From assembly GCF_012276755.1 (NCBI RefSeq), contig NZ_JAAXKX010000002.1, positions 186,001 through 250,000 on the forward strand: DNA of 64,000 nt, written 5' to 3'. The translations under genes were made by a program, and so were the position numbers. This document shows, piece by piece, positions 1 to 9,479 of the stretch. The stretch comes from Marichromatium bheemlicum. GTDB taxonomy: Bacteria; Pseudomonadota; Gammaproteobacteria; Chromatiales; Chromatiaceae. Every line of letters begins with the position of its first letter. Position 1 is the first letter of the stretch. Under the pieces are notes generated by a model. The model made no database searches. It had not been told where the DNA came from and worked only from the letters and a program-made list of their open reading frames with translations.

Positions 1-787
1 AGAGTTCGTCGCCGCCCTGGAGGCGATCGCCACGCCCCGTCTTGACGACCTCGATGAACTGCTGGTGCAGGGTGTCGAGCACGCCCTGGATGAAGACGCG
101 CTGCGACTCGGGCAGCGGCGAGAAGGGATCGAGGATGCCCTTGTTGGCACCGGCGGTGAGCAGCCGGCGCTCGATACCGAGATCGGCGAGCAGGCGATCG
201 AGCCCGAAGCTACCGATACGCACCCCGATCGAGCCGACCAGGCTGGCCTTGTCGGCATAGATGGCATCGGCGCCGACGGCGACGTAATAGCCCCCCGAGG
301 CACAGAGATCGGCGGCCACCGCATACACCGGCAGATCGTCGCCGTCATGGGCCTCGCGATACTCGACCTTGAGCCTGCCGATCTCGTCGTTGATGTAGCC
401 GGCCTGCACCGGGCTGCCGCCGGGGCTGTTGATGCGCAGGATCACCCCCTCGACCTGATCGTTGTCGAAGGCCTTGCGCAACGCCCTGACCACCCGATCG
501 GCGCTGGCCTCGGTGTCGGCGGCGATCACCCCGTCGATGTCGATCAACGCCGCATGAGGCTCGGTCACCGCCATACGCCGATCCCAATCCCGTACCGAGG
601 CGGCCACCACCAGCCCCACCAGATAGGCCAGGATCAGCAGCTTGAGCACCAGCCCCCAGCGCCGTGAGCGACGCCGCTCGCGCATGTAATCGAGCGCCAG
701 CTGGTTGATCAGCGCCCGCTCCCAGCCGGGTTGGTCGGGATCGGGCATCGCTGTCTTGCGCCACCGTCTCCAGAATCGCCACTGCAT
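1..787 (-). CDS. sppA: Signal peptide peptidase SppA (S49 family), 3' end cut by window edge
   Basis: Membrane-bound serine protease of family S49, which degrades signal peptides left after protein secretion. I translated this from the minus strand; 262 residues are present and the frame stays open to base 1. A hydrophobic segment at about residues 44-64 follows a basic N-terminus, as in a type II membrane anchor. The nucleophile is Ser164 in ASGGYY and the general base is Lys216 in GANKGI; this 52-residue spacing matches the short-form SppA catalytic dyad. The start is ATG at 787 with a GGAG ribosome site about 8 bases upstream. It lies 21 bp downstream of the HAD gene and probably shares its transcript with rluC. 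The C-terminus is not visible. Confidence 0.92.
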   Translation of the reverse strand, partial: MQWRFWRRWRKTAMPDPDQPGWERALINQLALDYMRERRRSRRWGLVLKLLILAYLVGLVVAASVRDWDRRMAVTEPHAALIDIDGVIAADTEASADRVVRALRKAFDNDQVEGVILRINSPGGSPVQAGYINDEIGRLKVEYREAHDGDDLPVYAVAADLCASGGYYVAVGADAIYADKASLVGSIGVRIGSFGLDRLLADLGIERRLLTAGANKGILDPFSPLPESQRVFIQGVLDTLHQQFIEVVKTGRGDRLQGGDEL

Positions 788-808
788 CGTTCAGTCTCCG
801 TGCTGTTT

Positions 809-1474
809 TCAGTTCTCGCTCGTGGTGCGTGCGGCAAGCCACCCCGGGATCGCGCTCAACCTATCGATACAGGCCAGCGGCTGGTGCGCAAGCAACCGCT
901 CCGGGGCATGCACGCCGTAGCTCACCGCCAGCCCCGCCACCCCGGCGTTGCGCGCCATCTGCATGTCGAACTCGGTGTCGCCGATCATCAGCGTCTCCTC
1001 GGCGGTGGCGCCGAGTTCGTCCATCAGCTCGAAGAGCATCTGCGGGTGGGGCTTGGAGAAGGTCTCATCGGCACAACGGGTGGCGTGGAAGAAGCCGCTG
1101 AGCCCGGTCTCGCGCAGCGACTTATCGAGCCCGGCGCGACTCTTGCCGGTGGCCACCGCCAGCCGACAGCCGCGCTCGGTCAACGTCGAGAGCACCTCGA
1201 CGGCGCCCGCGAACAGCGCCGAGGCGTTCGGGGTGGCGCCGAGGAAGCGACGCCGGTAGGCGAGGATCAGCGCCTCATAGATCTCGGGCTCAGCCCCCGG
1301 CAGCAGCTCCCGCGTGCCCCGCTCCAGGCTCAGTCCGATGATCTCGCGCGCGGCCTCGCGCGGGGGCGGCTCCAGCCCCAGCTCGACGAAGGCACGCTGC
1401 ATGCAATCGACGATATGGGCCTCGGAATCCATCAGGGTGCCATCCCAGTCGAAAACGATCAGCTCGAAACTCAC
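809..1474 (-). CDS. HAD-superfamily hydrolase (phosphoglycolate-phosphatase-like)
   Basis: Predicted soluble phosphatase of HAD subfamily IA, 221 residues. Motif I is DWDGT with the nucleophile Asp9 and acid/base Asp11. The Thr of ATGKSR (motif II), the Lys of SKPHP (motif III) and the acidic pair in GDTEFD (motif IV) are all present, so it should be active. The helical cap lies between motifs I and II. Its start overlaps the rluC stop by 4 bp (ATGA type), indicating translational coupling. The rluC-HAD-sppA order is one I recall from pseudomonads. The substrate cannot be told from sequence; a housekeeping role such as phosphoglycolate or nucleotide clean-up is only a guess. Confidence 0.88.
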   Translation of the reverse strand: MSFELIVFDWDGTLMDSEAHIVDCMQRAFVELGLEPPPREAAREIIGLSLERGTRELLPGAEPEIYEALILAYRRRFLGATPNASALFAGAVEVLSTLTERGCRLAVATGKSRAGLDKSLRETGLSGFFHATRCADETFSKPHPQMLFELMDELGATAEETLMIGDTEFDMQMARNAGVAGLAVSYGVHAPERLLAHQPLACIDRLSAIPGWLAARTTSEN

Positions 1475-2472
1475 GCGCGCTCCTCCAGTGCGTCCAACAA
1501 CCCCTGCAGCGTCTCCGGTAAGGGGGCCTCGACGTGCAACGGTCGGTTCATGTACTCGGCACGGAAACTCAGGGCCGCCGCGTGCAAGAACAAGCGATCG
1601 AGCCCGAGCGCCTTGAGCTCCCGGTTCCAGGTGTCGTCACCGTACTTGGGATCCCCGGCGAGGGGGGCCCCGAGATGGGTGGCATGGACGCGGATCTGAT
1701 GCGTCCGGCCGGTGATCAGGGTGGCCTCGACCAGGGTCGCTATCCGCGACCCGGCCTGGAAGCGGCGCAGCCGGCGAAAACGGGTACGCGCTGGCTTGCC
1801 CTCGACCGGATCGACGCTGACCATACGCTCGCCCCCGCGCAGCACGTTCTTGCACAGCGGCGCATCGACGGTCATCTCGGCGTGTGGCAACTCGCCACCG
1901 ATCAGCGCCAGATAGCGCTTCTCCACCCCACCCTCGCGCATCATCCGGTGCAGCTCACGCAGTGCGCTGCGCCGCTTGGTCACCACCAGACAGCCCGAGG
2001 TATCGCGATCGAGCCGGTGCACCAGCTCGAGTTCGCGACCGGGGTGGAGCTGGCGCAGCGATTCGATCAGCCCGAAGCTCAGCCCACTGCCGCCGTGCAC
2101 TGCCAGCCCCGAGGGCTTGTCGATCACCAGCAGACGGTTGTCCTCGTAGAGCACCGCACCCTCGAGCCGGCTCAGCCAGCCCGCGGGCGCGCGCGCCGGG
2201 GCGCGCTGCTCGGGCAGGCGCAGCGGCGGGATACGCACCATGTCGCCGGCGCGCAGCCGGTGATTGGCCTTGACCCGCCCCTTGTTCACCCGCACCTCTC
2301 CACGACGGAGTATGCGATAGAGATGGCTGCGCGGGACGCCCTTGATGAAACGGAGCAGAAAGTTATCGACACGCTGTCCGTCGGACTCGGCATCGACGCG
2401 GACCAGACGCGGCCCGGTATCCGCGCCGCCCTTGGCCAGCGCGGGATCTGGATGGGGATCTGGTGGACTCAA
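1471..2472 (-). CDS. rluC: 23S rRNA pseudouridine synthase RluC
   Basis: Converts three uridines of 23S rRNA (955, 2504 and 2580 in E. coli numbering) to pseudouridine. The protein has 333 residues, slightly longer than the E. coli enzyme because of a Pro/Asp-rich N-terminus. An S4 RNA-binding domain (about residues 34-85, with RILRRGEVRVNK) precedes the RluA-type catalytic domain. The signature HRLDRDTSG places the catalytic Asp at residue 155. It is divergent from rne, the standard gammaproteobacterial arrangement, which supports RluC over RluD or RluA. The start at 2472 is the first ATG; starts further in would still keep the S4 domain. Confidence 0.95.
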   Translation of the reverse strand: MSPPDPHPDPALAKGGADTGPRLVRVDAESDGQRVDNFLLRFIKGVPRSHLYRILRRGEVRVNKGRVKANHRLRAGDMVRIPPLRLPEQRAPARAPAGWLSRLEGAVLYEDNRLLVIDKPSGLAVHGGSGLSFGLIESLRQLHPGRELELVHRLDRDTSGCLVVTKRRSALRELHRMMREGGVEKRYLALIGGELPHAEMTVDAPLCKNVLRGGERMVSVDPVEGKPARTRFRRLRRFQAGSRIATLVEATLITGRTHQIRVHATHLGAPLAGDPKYGDDTWNRELKALGLDRLFLHAAALSFRAEYMNRPLHVEAPLPETLQGLLDALEERA

Positions 2473-3054
2473 AGGGGATAGCCTTGCCTTGTTGGCTCAA
2501 TTGATGCTAATAGTCTTCGCTGCTACCATGAATCGCTTGCGCTGGCCTGTGGAATATCGATCATTCCCGGAGCGGCGAGCGCAGCTGAAGGTTGGTCCGC
2601 GTCCACTCGAAACCGGCCGGGACGTTGCCTTCGCGCCGGAAGCCGTCTTTCGACATCTTAACCACGCCTGCCCGAGGGCAGCATGGGGTATGGCGCGCGG
2701 ACTCGAGCAGCGAGCAATCGCGCATTCTACACCCTCTGCGTTCCGCGCGCCGTGCGTCAAGGCAGGCCAACGCATCCGGCACCATCCGCGCCGCTCCGAA
2801 TACCTCCCCCTCCACGCGGACGGGGACAAGAACCCGCGGGCGCCCGCCAGCGTCCGTCAACGATAGTTCATGCGCGCGTGCCCGTTCCGGGTCCCGTCTG
2901 GAGGCGACCGAACGGACAGTGCTGATGCCGTCGGATCCTTGCTCACCGTGGGACGAACGGCAACGCGCCGAGCCGCCCCCAGGTCAGCCACCGGGGGTCC
3001 GCGGCGAACCGTCCCCCACGACGGGACACGCGCCGTGGTGAGAGAAGGAACAAC
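2473..3054 (+). promoter_or_regulatory. Long rne leader / divergent rluC-rne intergenic region
   Basis: This 582-bp gene-free stretch separates rluC and rne. Only very short or shadow reading frames occur in it. In E. coli the rne mRNA has a long 5' UTR through which RNase E controls its own message, and the size and position here fit that. The rne ribosome site (AAGGA, 6 bases before the ATG at 3055) lies at its end. I did not fold the region, so the conserved hp2-type hairpin is unproven. Confidence 0.5.
2501..2529 (+). promoter_or_regulatory. Candidate sigma70 promoter for rne
   Basis: TTGATG (2501-2506) and TACCAT (2524-2529) each match four of six consensus bases and are separated by exactly 17 bp, reading toward rne. 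If used, transcription would start about 2536, giving a leader of roughly 520 nt. The match is modest and other promoters are possible. Confidence 0.3.
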
Positions 3055-6000
3055 ATGAAAAGAATGCTGATCAACGCAACTCAGCCGGAAGAGTTGCGCG
3101 TCGCGACCGTCGACGGTCAACTGCTCTACAATCTCGACATCGAATCCCCCGGCCGGGAACTGAAAAAGGCCAACATCTACAAGGGCACCATTACCCGCGT
3201 CGAGCCCAGCCTCGAGGCCGCCTTCGTCGACTATGGTGCCGAACGCCACGGCTTCCTCCCCCTCAAAGAGATCGCCCGCGCCTACTTCGAGCCCGACTCG
3301 GTCAAGCCCGGATCGCGCATCAACATCAAGGACGCGGTGCGCGAGGGCCGCGAGGTGGTGGTGCAGATCGACAAGGAGGAGCGCGGCAACAAGGGCGCGG
3401 CGCTCACCACCTTCATCTCGCTGGCCGGGCGCTATCTGGTGCTGATGCCCAACAACCCGCGCGCCGGCGGGGTGTCGCGTCGCATCGAGGGCCAGGATCG
3501 CAGCGAACTGCGCGATGCCATGAGCCAGCTCGAGATCCCCGAGGACATGGGCCTGATCGTGCGCACCGCCGGGGTCGGCAAGAGCGTCGAGGAGCTGCAG
3601 TGGGATCTCGACTATCTGCTGCAGCTGTGGAAGGCGATCGAGACCTCCGGCGAGCAGCGCAAGGCACCCTTCCTGATCTATCAGGAGAGCGATGTCATCA
3701 TCCGCTCGATCCGCGACTATCTGCGCGCCGACATCGGCGAGATCGTCATCGACGACCCCGCCGTCTACGAACGCGCCGAGACCTTCATCCGTCAGGTAAT
3801 GCCGCAGAACATCAAGAAGCTGCGCCGCTACGACGACGAGGTGCCGCTGTTCACCCGCTACCAGATCGAGAGCCAGATCGAGTCGGCGTTCCAGCGTGAG
3901 GTGCGCCTGCCCTCGGGCGGCTCGATCGTGATTGACCACGGCGAGGCGCTCACCGCCATCGACATCAATTCGGCGCGCGCCACCAAGGGCGCCGACATCG
4001 AGGAGACGGCACTCAACACCAACCTCGAGGCGGCCGATGAGATCGCCCGCCAACTGCGATTGCGTGACCTCGGTGGGCTGTTCGTGATCGACTTCATCGA
4101 CATGACCCCACCGAAGAACCAACGCGAGGTCGAGAACCGGTTGCGCGAGGCGCTCAAGCAGGACCGCGCCCGCGTCCAGGTGGCGCGGATCTCGCGCTTC
4201 GGCCTGCTGGAGATGTCGCGCCAGCGGCTGCGCCCCTCGCTCGGCGAATCGAGCCAGCAGGTCTGTCCACGCTGCAAGGGCCAGGGCACCATCCGCGGCG
4301 TCGAGTCGCTGGGGCTGTCGATCCTTCGCGTGATCGAGGAGGAGGCGATGAAGGACAACACCCAGCGCATCCTCGCCCACCTGCCGGTCAGCGTCGCCAC
4401 CTTCCTGCTCAACGAGAAGCGCCGCACCATCGTCGACATCGAGCACCGTCAACAGGTCGAGATCCTGCTGCTGCCCAATGAGCACCTGCTCACCCCCGAC
4501 TACCAGATCGAGCGCATCCGCACCCAGGACGTCACCAAGCAGGACGAGGGCCGACAGAGCTACGAGATCGCCGCCACACCGCCCGAGGCGGAGGCCGACT
4601 CACGCTACACCCGCCTGACCACACCACCACGTATCGAGGAACCGGCGGTCAAGCAGGTCACCCCTGCGACCCCGGCCCCCCAACACCACCAGCGCCCGGC
4701 CCAGCGCAGCACCCCCAAGACCCCGGTGGGCCTGCAGGGAGCGACGCCCAGCGAACCCGAGGGCCTGCTCAAACGTATCTGGAGTGGTCTGTTCGCCCCG
4801 CGCCAGGTCGACGGCAGCAGCGCCCCCCAGGGCACGTCGTCGTCACAGCCCAAGGCAGGCAACGCCAACCGCAACGACCCGCGTGATCGCAACGACAACG
4901 CCAACAACAAGAGCCGCGAGCGCAAGCGCCCGAGCCCGGAGGGCCGCGGTGGCGAAGGCGATGAGGGGGGGCGAGGGGGTCGCAACGGCGACAACCGCAA
5001 CCGGCGCGGTAGCGCCACCCGCAATCGTCCCCGTCGCAACGGCAACGACAACGGCACCCGCAGCAACAAGGGCAAGGGTGACGACGAGCGCAACCGCGAC
5101 GCCCAACCACCACATCAAGGCGCCGAGGCCACGCCCGCTCAGGAGCAACCCCGACAGGCGCCTGCTGCCGGTGTGAACGAACAGCAACCCCAGGGTAGCG
5201 GCGAGGGGGCAGCGCAAGAGGGTAACAACGAACGACCGCGCTCGGCCCGGCGGCGACGCGGCGGGCGCAACCGACGCCGCACCAACCCGACCGGCGGCAA
5301 CAACGAGTCGCAGACCAGCACGGGCCACGAGCAGGCCAACGGCAAGGCTCAGCCTCGCACCGAAAAGCTCGAGGAGCAGACGGCCGAGACGGCATCATCG
5401 CGCTCGACGACGACTAGCGAGACCAAGCCCGAGACCACGGCGCTGCTGCCGCCCGCCACCGCGGCCGAGTCACCCCGTCCCGCCACCGCAGACACGACCG
5501 GCACCGCCAAGGCCGCCAGCGACCACGGGGCGGCGGCCGTACCGAGGGCGCAAACCGGCGACGAGCGCGCCAACGCCAAGCCCCGGCAGCAGACACGCGC
5601 CACCGAGTCAAGCACGGCACAGCCGAGCGAGACCAAGCCCGCAGCGGCCAAGCCCCAGCCGGCCGACGCCGCACCCAGTGCCGCGCCCAAGGCCCCGGCG
5701 AGCGAGACCAAGCCCGCGGCGGCTAAGCCCCAGCCGGCCGACACCGCACCCAGTGCCGCGCCCAAGGCCCCGGCGAGCGAGACCAAGCCCGCGGCGGCTA
5801 AGCCCCAGCCGGCCGACGCCGCACCCAGTGCCGCGCCCAAGGCCCCGGCGAGCGAGACCAAGCCCGCGGCGGCTAAGCCCCAGCCGGCCGACGCCGCACC
5901 CAGCGCCGCGCCCAAGGCCCCGGCGAGCGAGGCCAAGCCCGCGGCGGCCAAGCCCCAGCCGGCCGACGCCGCACCCAGCGCCGCGCCCAAGGCCCCGGCG

Positions 6001-6189
6001 AGCGAGGCCAAGCCCGCGGCGGCCAAACCCCAGCCGGCCGACGCCGCACCCAGTGCCGCGCCCAAGGCCCCGGCGAGCGAGACCAAGCCCGCGGCGGCCA
6101 AGCCGCAATCGGCCGGCAGCACGACCGACACGCCCCCCAGTCCGCCAGCGAGCGGTCGCGAACGTATCGCACAGAAAGGCGGAGACTGA
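3055..6189 (+). CDS. rne: Ribonuclease E
   Basis: Essential endoribonuclease for mRNA decay and rRNA/tRNA processing; its C-terminal part normally scaffolds the degradosome. The protein has 1044 residues. An S1 domain occupies about residues 35-120. The Mg-binding catalytic residues are Asp303 (AIDINS) and Asp346 (VIDFID), and the Zn-link is Cys404/Cys407 in CPRCKG; all four have the same numbers as in E. coli. After about residue 510 the sequence becomes disordered: an Arg/Asn/Gly-rich block (about 605-760, probably RNA-binding) and then an Ala/Pro/Lys tail with a 25-residue tandem repeat. A short segment near residues 566-585 ([11 protein letters not shown]) could be the membrane-binding amphipathic helix. 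Confidence 0.97.
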   Translation: MKRMLINATQPEELRVATVDGQLLYNLDIESPGRELKKANIYKGTITRVEPSLEAAFVDYGAERHGFLPLKEIARAYFEPDSVKPGSRINIKDAVREGREVVVQIDKEERGNKGAALTTFISLAGRYLVLMPNNPRAGGVSRRIEGQDRSELRDAMSQLEIPEDMGLIVRTAGVGKSVEELQWDLDYLLQLWKAIETSGEQRKAPFLIYQESDVIIRSIRDYLRADIGEIVIDDPAVYERAETFIRQVMPQNIKKLRRYDDEVPLFTRYQIESQIESAFQREVRLPSGGSIVIDHGEALTAIDINSARATKGADIEETALNTNLEAADEIARQLRLRDLGGLFVIDFIDMTPPKNQREVENRLREALKQDRARVQVARISRFGLLEMSRQRLRPSLGESSQQVCPRCKGQGTIRGVESLGLSILRVIEEEAMKDNTQRILAHLPVSVATFLLNEKRRTIVDIEHRQQVEILLLPNEHLLTPDYQIERIRTQDVTKQDEGRQSYEIAATPPEAEADSRYTRLTTPPRIEEPAVKQVTPATPAPQHHQRPAQRSTPKTPVGLQGATPSEPEGLLKRIWSGLFAPRQVDGSSAPQGTSSSQPKAGNANRNDPRDRNDNANNKSRERKRPSPEGRGGEGDEGGRGGRNGDNRNRRGSATRNRPRRNGNDNGTRSNKGKGDDERNRDAQPPHQGAEATPAQEQPRQAPAAGVNEQQPQGSGEGAAQEGNNERPRSARRRRGGRNRRRTNPTGGNNESQTSTGHEQANGKAQPRTEKLEEQTAETASSRSTTTSETKPETTALLPPATAAESPRPATADTTGTAKAASDHGAAAVPRAQTGDERANAKPRQQTRATESSTAQPSETKPAAAKPQPADAAPSAAPKAPASETKPAAAKPQPADTAPSAAPKAPASETKPAAAKPQPADAAPSAAPKAPASETKPAAAKPQPADAAPSAAPKAPASEAKPAAAKPQPADAAPSAAPKAPASEAKPAAAKPQPADAAPSAAPKAPASETKPAAAKPQSAGSTTDTPPSPPASGRERIAQKGGD
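5626..6114 (+). repeat. 75-bp in-frame tandem repeat in rne (six full copies plus a partial)
   Basis: Copies begin at 5626, 5701, 5776, 5851, 5926 and 6001, with a partial seventh at 6076. Each encodes 25 residues of the type [17 protein letters not shown] followed by SAAPKAPA. Copies differ by only a few bases (ACC or GCC in the third codon, T/C at synonymous sites), which implies recent expansion or homogenisation. The unit is a whole number of codons, so gain or loss keeps the frame. Confidence 0.95.
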
Positions 6190-6247
6190 GGTCGCGATCG
6201 TCACCTCGTGCGTGCTAGGGTCCGCCCTGTTGCGGTCACCCTGAACC

Positions 6248-6276
6248 CGTGCGGGTCGTCGACGACGACCCGCACG
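6248..6276. terminator. Perfect 13-bp inverted repeat after rne
   Basis: CGTGCGGGTCGTC (6248-6260) pairs perfectly with 6264-6276 across a 3-base loop. It begins 59 bp after the rne stop. There is no T-run, so it is either a strong RNA-stabilising 3' hairpin or a weak terminator; it is also a DNA palindrome that a dimeric protein could bind. Confidence 0.5.
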
Positions 6277-6335
6277 CATGCACCACTGGAGCCTGCGCGC
6301 ACGCCCTGCAGCAGTGCTCGGGCAGAGGACGGACG

Positions 6336-7568
6336 ATGTTCAGACTCTTCTTCTCCAGCCAACTGCACCTTCTCGGGCTCGCCCTGCGTGCCCTCGTCCC
6401 CAGGCGCGGCGCCGGTTGGGCCGGCTACATCCGCCCCCTGCTGATGCTCGGCTTCGTGCCGCTGTTCGCCCTGATCCAGCTCATCCACTGGCTCGGGCTA
6501 GCACTCGACGAGCTGCTCTACCCTGACTATCGCCAGGTCCAGGTCCGCGAGCCACTGTTCGTCCTCGGGGTGCCACGCAGCGGCACCACCCATCTCCACC
6601 GGGTGCTGGCCAAGGACCCCGGCTTCACCACCTTCACCACCTGGGAGTGTTTGTTCGCGCTCTCGATCAGCGCCCGGCGCTTCTGGCTCGGGCTCGGTCG
6701 CCTCGATGCCCGGCTCGGCGCCCCGCTCGCCCGGGTGCTGCGTTGGAGCGAGCGTCACGTCTTCGGCGCCCTCGATGCGATCCACAGCATGCGTCTCGAC
6801 GACCCCGAGGAGGACTATTTCGCACTGCTGCCGGCGCTCGCCTGCTTCATCCTCGTCCTCCCCTTCCCCGATTCGACGCGACTATGGCGCATGGGCACCT
6901 TCGACCGCGACATGCCCGAGCCGCTGCGCAGCCGCCTCCTCGAGCACTACCACCGCTGCCTGCAGCGCCACCTCTACGTCCATGGCCAGGACAAGCGTCT
7001 GCTGTCGAAGAATGCCGCCTTCGCCCCGCTCGCCGGGGCGCTGCGCGCGCGCTATGCCGACGCGCGCTTCGTGGTCTGTCTGCGCGCCCCGCAGCAGACC
7101 CTCCCCTCACAGCTGAGCGCGATCGCCGGCGGCGCCACGCTGTTCGGCGCCGCCGCCATCGCGCCTGCGCTCGAGCGCCGCATGACCGAACAACTCGGCT
7201 TCTACTACCACAATCTCGAACGAGTCCTCGCCGAGGTCCCGCGCCAGCGCTGTGCCTGGGTGAGCATGGAGCAGCTACGCGAGCGGCTCGGCCCGAGCAT
7301 CGAGGCCATCTACCGTCAGCTCGGCCTCGCCCTGGAGGCCGACTACCGCGCCCGGCTCCAGGCGCATCAGCACCATGCCCGCCGCTATCGCAGCGCACAC
7401 CAGTACAGCCTCGCACAGTTCGGGCTCGATGCCGCGCGCATCGAACACGACCTTGGTGCCTGTTACCGACGCCTGCACGCCCGCACCATCGACGTCGAGG
7501 CCACGAGTACGACCGCTGTCAGCGCCGTCGACCACACGCGAGCCACGGAAACCGCGTTGCCATGCTGA
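6336..7568 (+). CDS. Sulfotransferase family protein (Sulfotransfer_3-like)
   Basis: Predicted to transfer sulfate from PAPS to a hydroxyl of a glycan or lipid. It has 410 residues. The 5'-phosphosulfate loop is PRSGTT at residues 80-85, preceded by a beta strand (LFVLGV); a hydrophobic stretch at about 35-57 suggests membrane association. A later LSKNAAFAP segment resembles the 3'-phosphate-binding region. I chose ATG 6336 because AGAGGA sits 6 bases upstream; the in-frame GTG at 6249 would start inside a perfect hairpin. The 3' end overlaps the next gene by 7 bp, and the overlapping glycosyltransferase and deacetylase suggest a shared glycolipid or polysaccharide substrate. Substrate unknown. 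Confidence 0.8.
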   Translation: MFRLFFSSQLHLLGLALRALVPRRGAGWAGYIRPLLMLGFVPLFALIQLIHWLGLALDELLYPDYRQVQVREPLFVLGVPRSGTTHLHRVLAKDPGFTTFTTWECLFALSISARRFWLGLGRLDARLGAPLARVLRWSERHVFGALDAIHSMRLDDPEEDYFALLPALACFILVLPFPDSTRLWRMGTFDRDMPEPLRSRLLEHYHRCLQRHLYVHGQDKRLLSKNAAFAPLAGALRARYADARFVVCLRAPQQTLPSQLSAIAGGATLFGAAAIAPALERRMTEQLGFYYHNLERVLAEVPRQRCAWVSMEQLRERLGPSIEAIYRQLGLALEADYRARLQAHQHHARRYRSAHQYSLAQFGLDAARIEHDLGACYRRLHARTIDVEATSTTAVSAVDHTRATETALPC

Positions 7569-8734
7569 GTCCCCAACGCCCACACCAGCCGCCCCTCCCC
7601 CAGTCGTCTCGTCCGATCGACGCCTCACGGCTGCGCGTGGCCATCCTCTCCGACGCCGCACCCGAGCGTAACGGGGTCGGCGCCTACTATCGCGACCTCG
7701 CCGACCATCTGCGCGCCGCCGGCGCCCGGGTCGAGTTGATTGCACCACGCTATCGCCACGGCAGCTGGCACGGCGGACTGACCTTCCCGCTCCCCGGCGA
7801 CCCCACCCAGAGGCTACTGGTCCCCTCCTGGCCGCTGGTCAGTGGGCGACTGCGCCGACTGCGGCCCAACGCCATCGTCGTGCCCACCCCCGGCCCCTTC
7901 GGCATGCTCGGCATGCACCTAGCTGGGCGGCGTGAGATCGCCCTGGTGGTCGGTTTCCACACCCACTTCGAGGCACTCACCGACCTCTTCCCCGAGTGGA
8001 GCGGCCTGCGCGCGCGCGTGGCCAACGCCTATCTCGGCACCTGTCACCGCATGCTGTTTCGCCGCAGCCAGCTGGTGCTCGCCAACTCCCACGAGATGGT
8101 CGAGGTGGCGCGACGCATCGGCGCCAACCGCGCCGCGCTGATGGCCACGCCGATCGCCAAGCGCTTCCTCGACCAACCGCCACGCCCCATCTCGCCGCAG
8201 TTCAGACGGGTCTTGTTCGCCGGCCGGTTGGCCCCGGAGAAGAATCTCGAGAGCGTGGTCGAGGCCGCGCGCCAGCTCCCCGAGATCGAGTTCCTGGTCG
8301 CCGGTGACGGGCCGCTGCGCCCCTGGCTCGAACAACGCTGCCTCGAACATCCCAACCTCAAGCACCTCGGCTGGGTGCGACGCGGCCAGATCATGGCCCT
8401 GCTCGACTCGGTCGATGCCCTGGTGCTTCCCTCCCGGGTCGAGTCCTTCGGTACCATCGCACTCGAGGCGATGGCGCGCGCTCGCACCGTGGTGGTTTCC
8501 TCGGCATGCGGTATCCTCAGCTGGGAGTTGCTCGGGCGCGGGCTACACGCCATCGGCGAGGACGAGACCCTCGCCGACACCCTGGCACGGCTGCGCGACC
8601 TCGATCCGGCGTTGCGCGAGCGCAAGGCTCGGCTGGCGCGAGCGGCGGCGATCGAGATCAACCGCCGCAACCTTCAACACTGGCTATCGGTACTCTCCGG
8701 CGATCATGGACACAGCGTCGACATGCGCGACTGA
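7562..8734 (+). CDS. Glycosyltransferase family 4
   Basis: Retaining GT-B glycosyltransferase that moves a sugar from a nucleotide-sugar donor to an unidentified acceptor; 390 residues. The N-terminal Rossmann domain begins LRVAILSDAAPERNGVG and contains GFHTHFEAL. The C-terminal donor domain has the GRLAPEKNL segment and the ExE-type motif ESFGTIALEA, both typical of GT4. The start ATG 7562 lies inside the last codons of the sulfotransferase gene (7-bp overlap), and its own end overlaps the following gene, so the three are almost certainly co-transcribed. It resembles lipid glycosyltransferases, but acceptor and sugar cannot be read from the sequence. Confidence 0.85.
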   Translation: MLSPQRPHQPPLPQSSRPIDASRLRVAILSDAAPERNGVGAYYRDLADHLRAAGARVELIAPRYRHGSWHGGLTFPLPGDPTQRLLVPSWPLVSGRLRRLRPNAIVVPTPGPFGMLGMHLAGRREIALVVGFHTHFEALTDLFPEWSGLRARVANAYLGTCHRMLFRRSQLVLANSHEMVEVARRIGANRAALMATPIAKRFLDQPPRPISPQFRRVLFAGRLAPEKNLESVVEAARQLPEIEFLVAGDGPLRPWLEQRCLEHPNLKHLGWVRRGQIMALLDSVDALVLPSRVESFGTIALEAMARARTVVVSSACGILSWELLGRGLHAIGEDETLADTLARLRDLDPALRERKARLARAAAIEINRRNLQHWLSVLSGDHGHSVDMRD

Positions 8735-9479
8735 CGACACCCCCAGGACCCTGGTCTCGGTGCACGACGTAATGCCCGAGACCCTGCCCCAGGTCGAGCG
8801 CCTGCTTGCCCTGCTCGAGGCCGAACGGGTCTACCCGGTCACCCTGCTGGTGGTCCCCGGCGGGGACTGGGACGAGGCGGCGATCACGCGGCTGCACCAA
8901 TGGCAACAGCGCGGCTACGAGCTGGCCGGACACGGTTGGCACCATCGTGTCGCCAGCTATGGCGGCTGGTACCATCGCCTGCACGCCCGGCTCGTCTCGC
9001 GCGATGTCGCCGAACACCTGGCACTCGACGCCGCGGGCATCAGCACCCTGGTCCAGCGCTGCCATGCCTGGTTCGGTGAACAGGGGCTGGAGGCGCCCGG
9101 ACTCTATGTCCCGCCAGCCTGGGCGATGGGCCGGATCGCACGCTCGGCGCTCGCCGAGCTGCCATTCGAGCGCTATGAGTACCTCTCCGGGATCCTCTCG
9201 GCCGAAAGCGGACTGTTCGAACCGGTACCGATGCTCGGCTACGAGGCCGATACCCCGGGGCGCGCCCGCGCCATCGGGCTGTGGAACCGCCTCAACCGCA
9301 GTCGGGCGCGGGCCCGCGGCTGGCTGCGCATCGGCATCCACCCGCACGACCTCGAACTGCACCTGGCCGAATCGCTGCGGCGCGATCTACGCCACTACCG
9401 CCATCACAGCCGTTACGGCGCACTCACCGAACGCCGCCCCGAGCGCGACGGCGCCGAGGTCACAGAAAACGCGCGTTGA
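8706..9479 (+). CDS. Polysaccharide-deacetylase-like protein (DUF2334 type)
   Basis: Predicted NodB-fold or related (beta/alpha) barrel hydrolase, 257 residues. His20-Asp21 in SVHDVMP would supply the catalytic and metal Asp, and His76/His80 in HGWHH the metal ligands; PPAW downstream and a C-terminal GIHPHD complete a deacetylase-like active site. No signal peptide is visible, so it probably acts in the cytoplasm or at the inner face of the membrane. ATG 8706 overlaps the glycosyltransferase by 29 bp and lacks a good ribosome site; the next candidates (GTG 8759, ATG 8771) would remove or truncate the HD motif. It converges on the phosphatase gene with a 20-bp overlap. Confidence 0.75.
   Translation: MDTASTCATDDTPRTLVSVHDVMPETLPQVERLLALLEAERVYPVTLLVVPGGDWDEAAITRLHQWQQRGYELAGHGWHHRVASYGGWYHRLHARLVSRDVAEHLALDAAGISTLVQRCHAWFGEQGLEAPGLYVPPAWAMGRIARSALAELPFERYEYLSGILSAESGLFEPVPMLGYEADTPGRARAIGLWNRLNRSRARARGWLRIGIHPHDLELHLAESLRRDLRHYRHHSRYGALTERRPERDGAEVTENAR

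Noticed and set aside
2857-4485. 542-codon open frame on the minus strand opposite rne
   Set aside because: A shadow of the GC-rich rne reading frame: no family similarity, low-complexity Leu/Asp/Ala sequence, and rne is certain.
6249-6335. Upstream GTG start for the sulfotransferase
   Set aside because: It would begin inside the perfect hairpin and add non-conserved residues; ATG 6336 has a good ribosome site.
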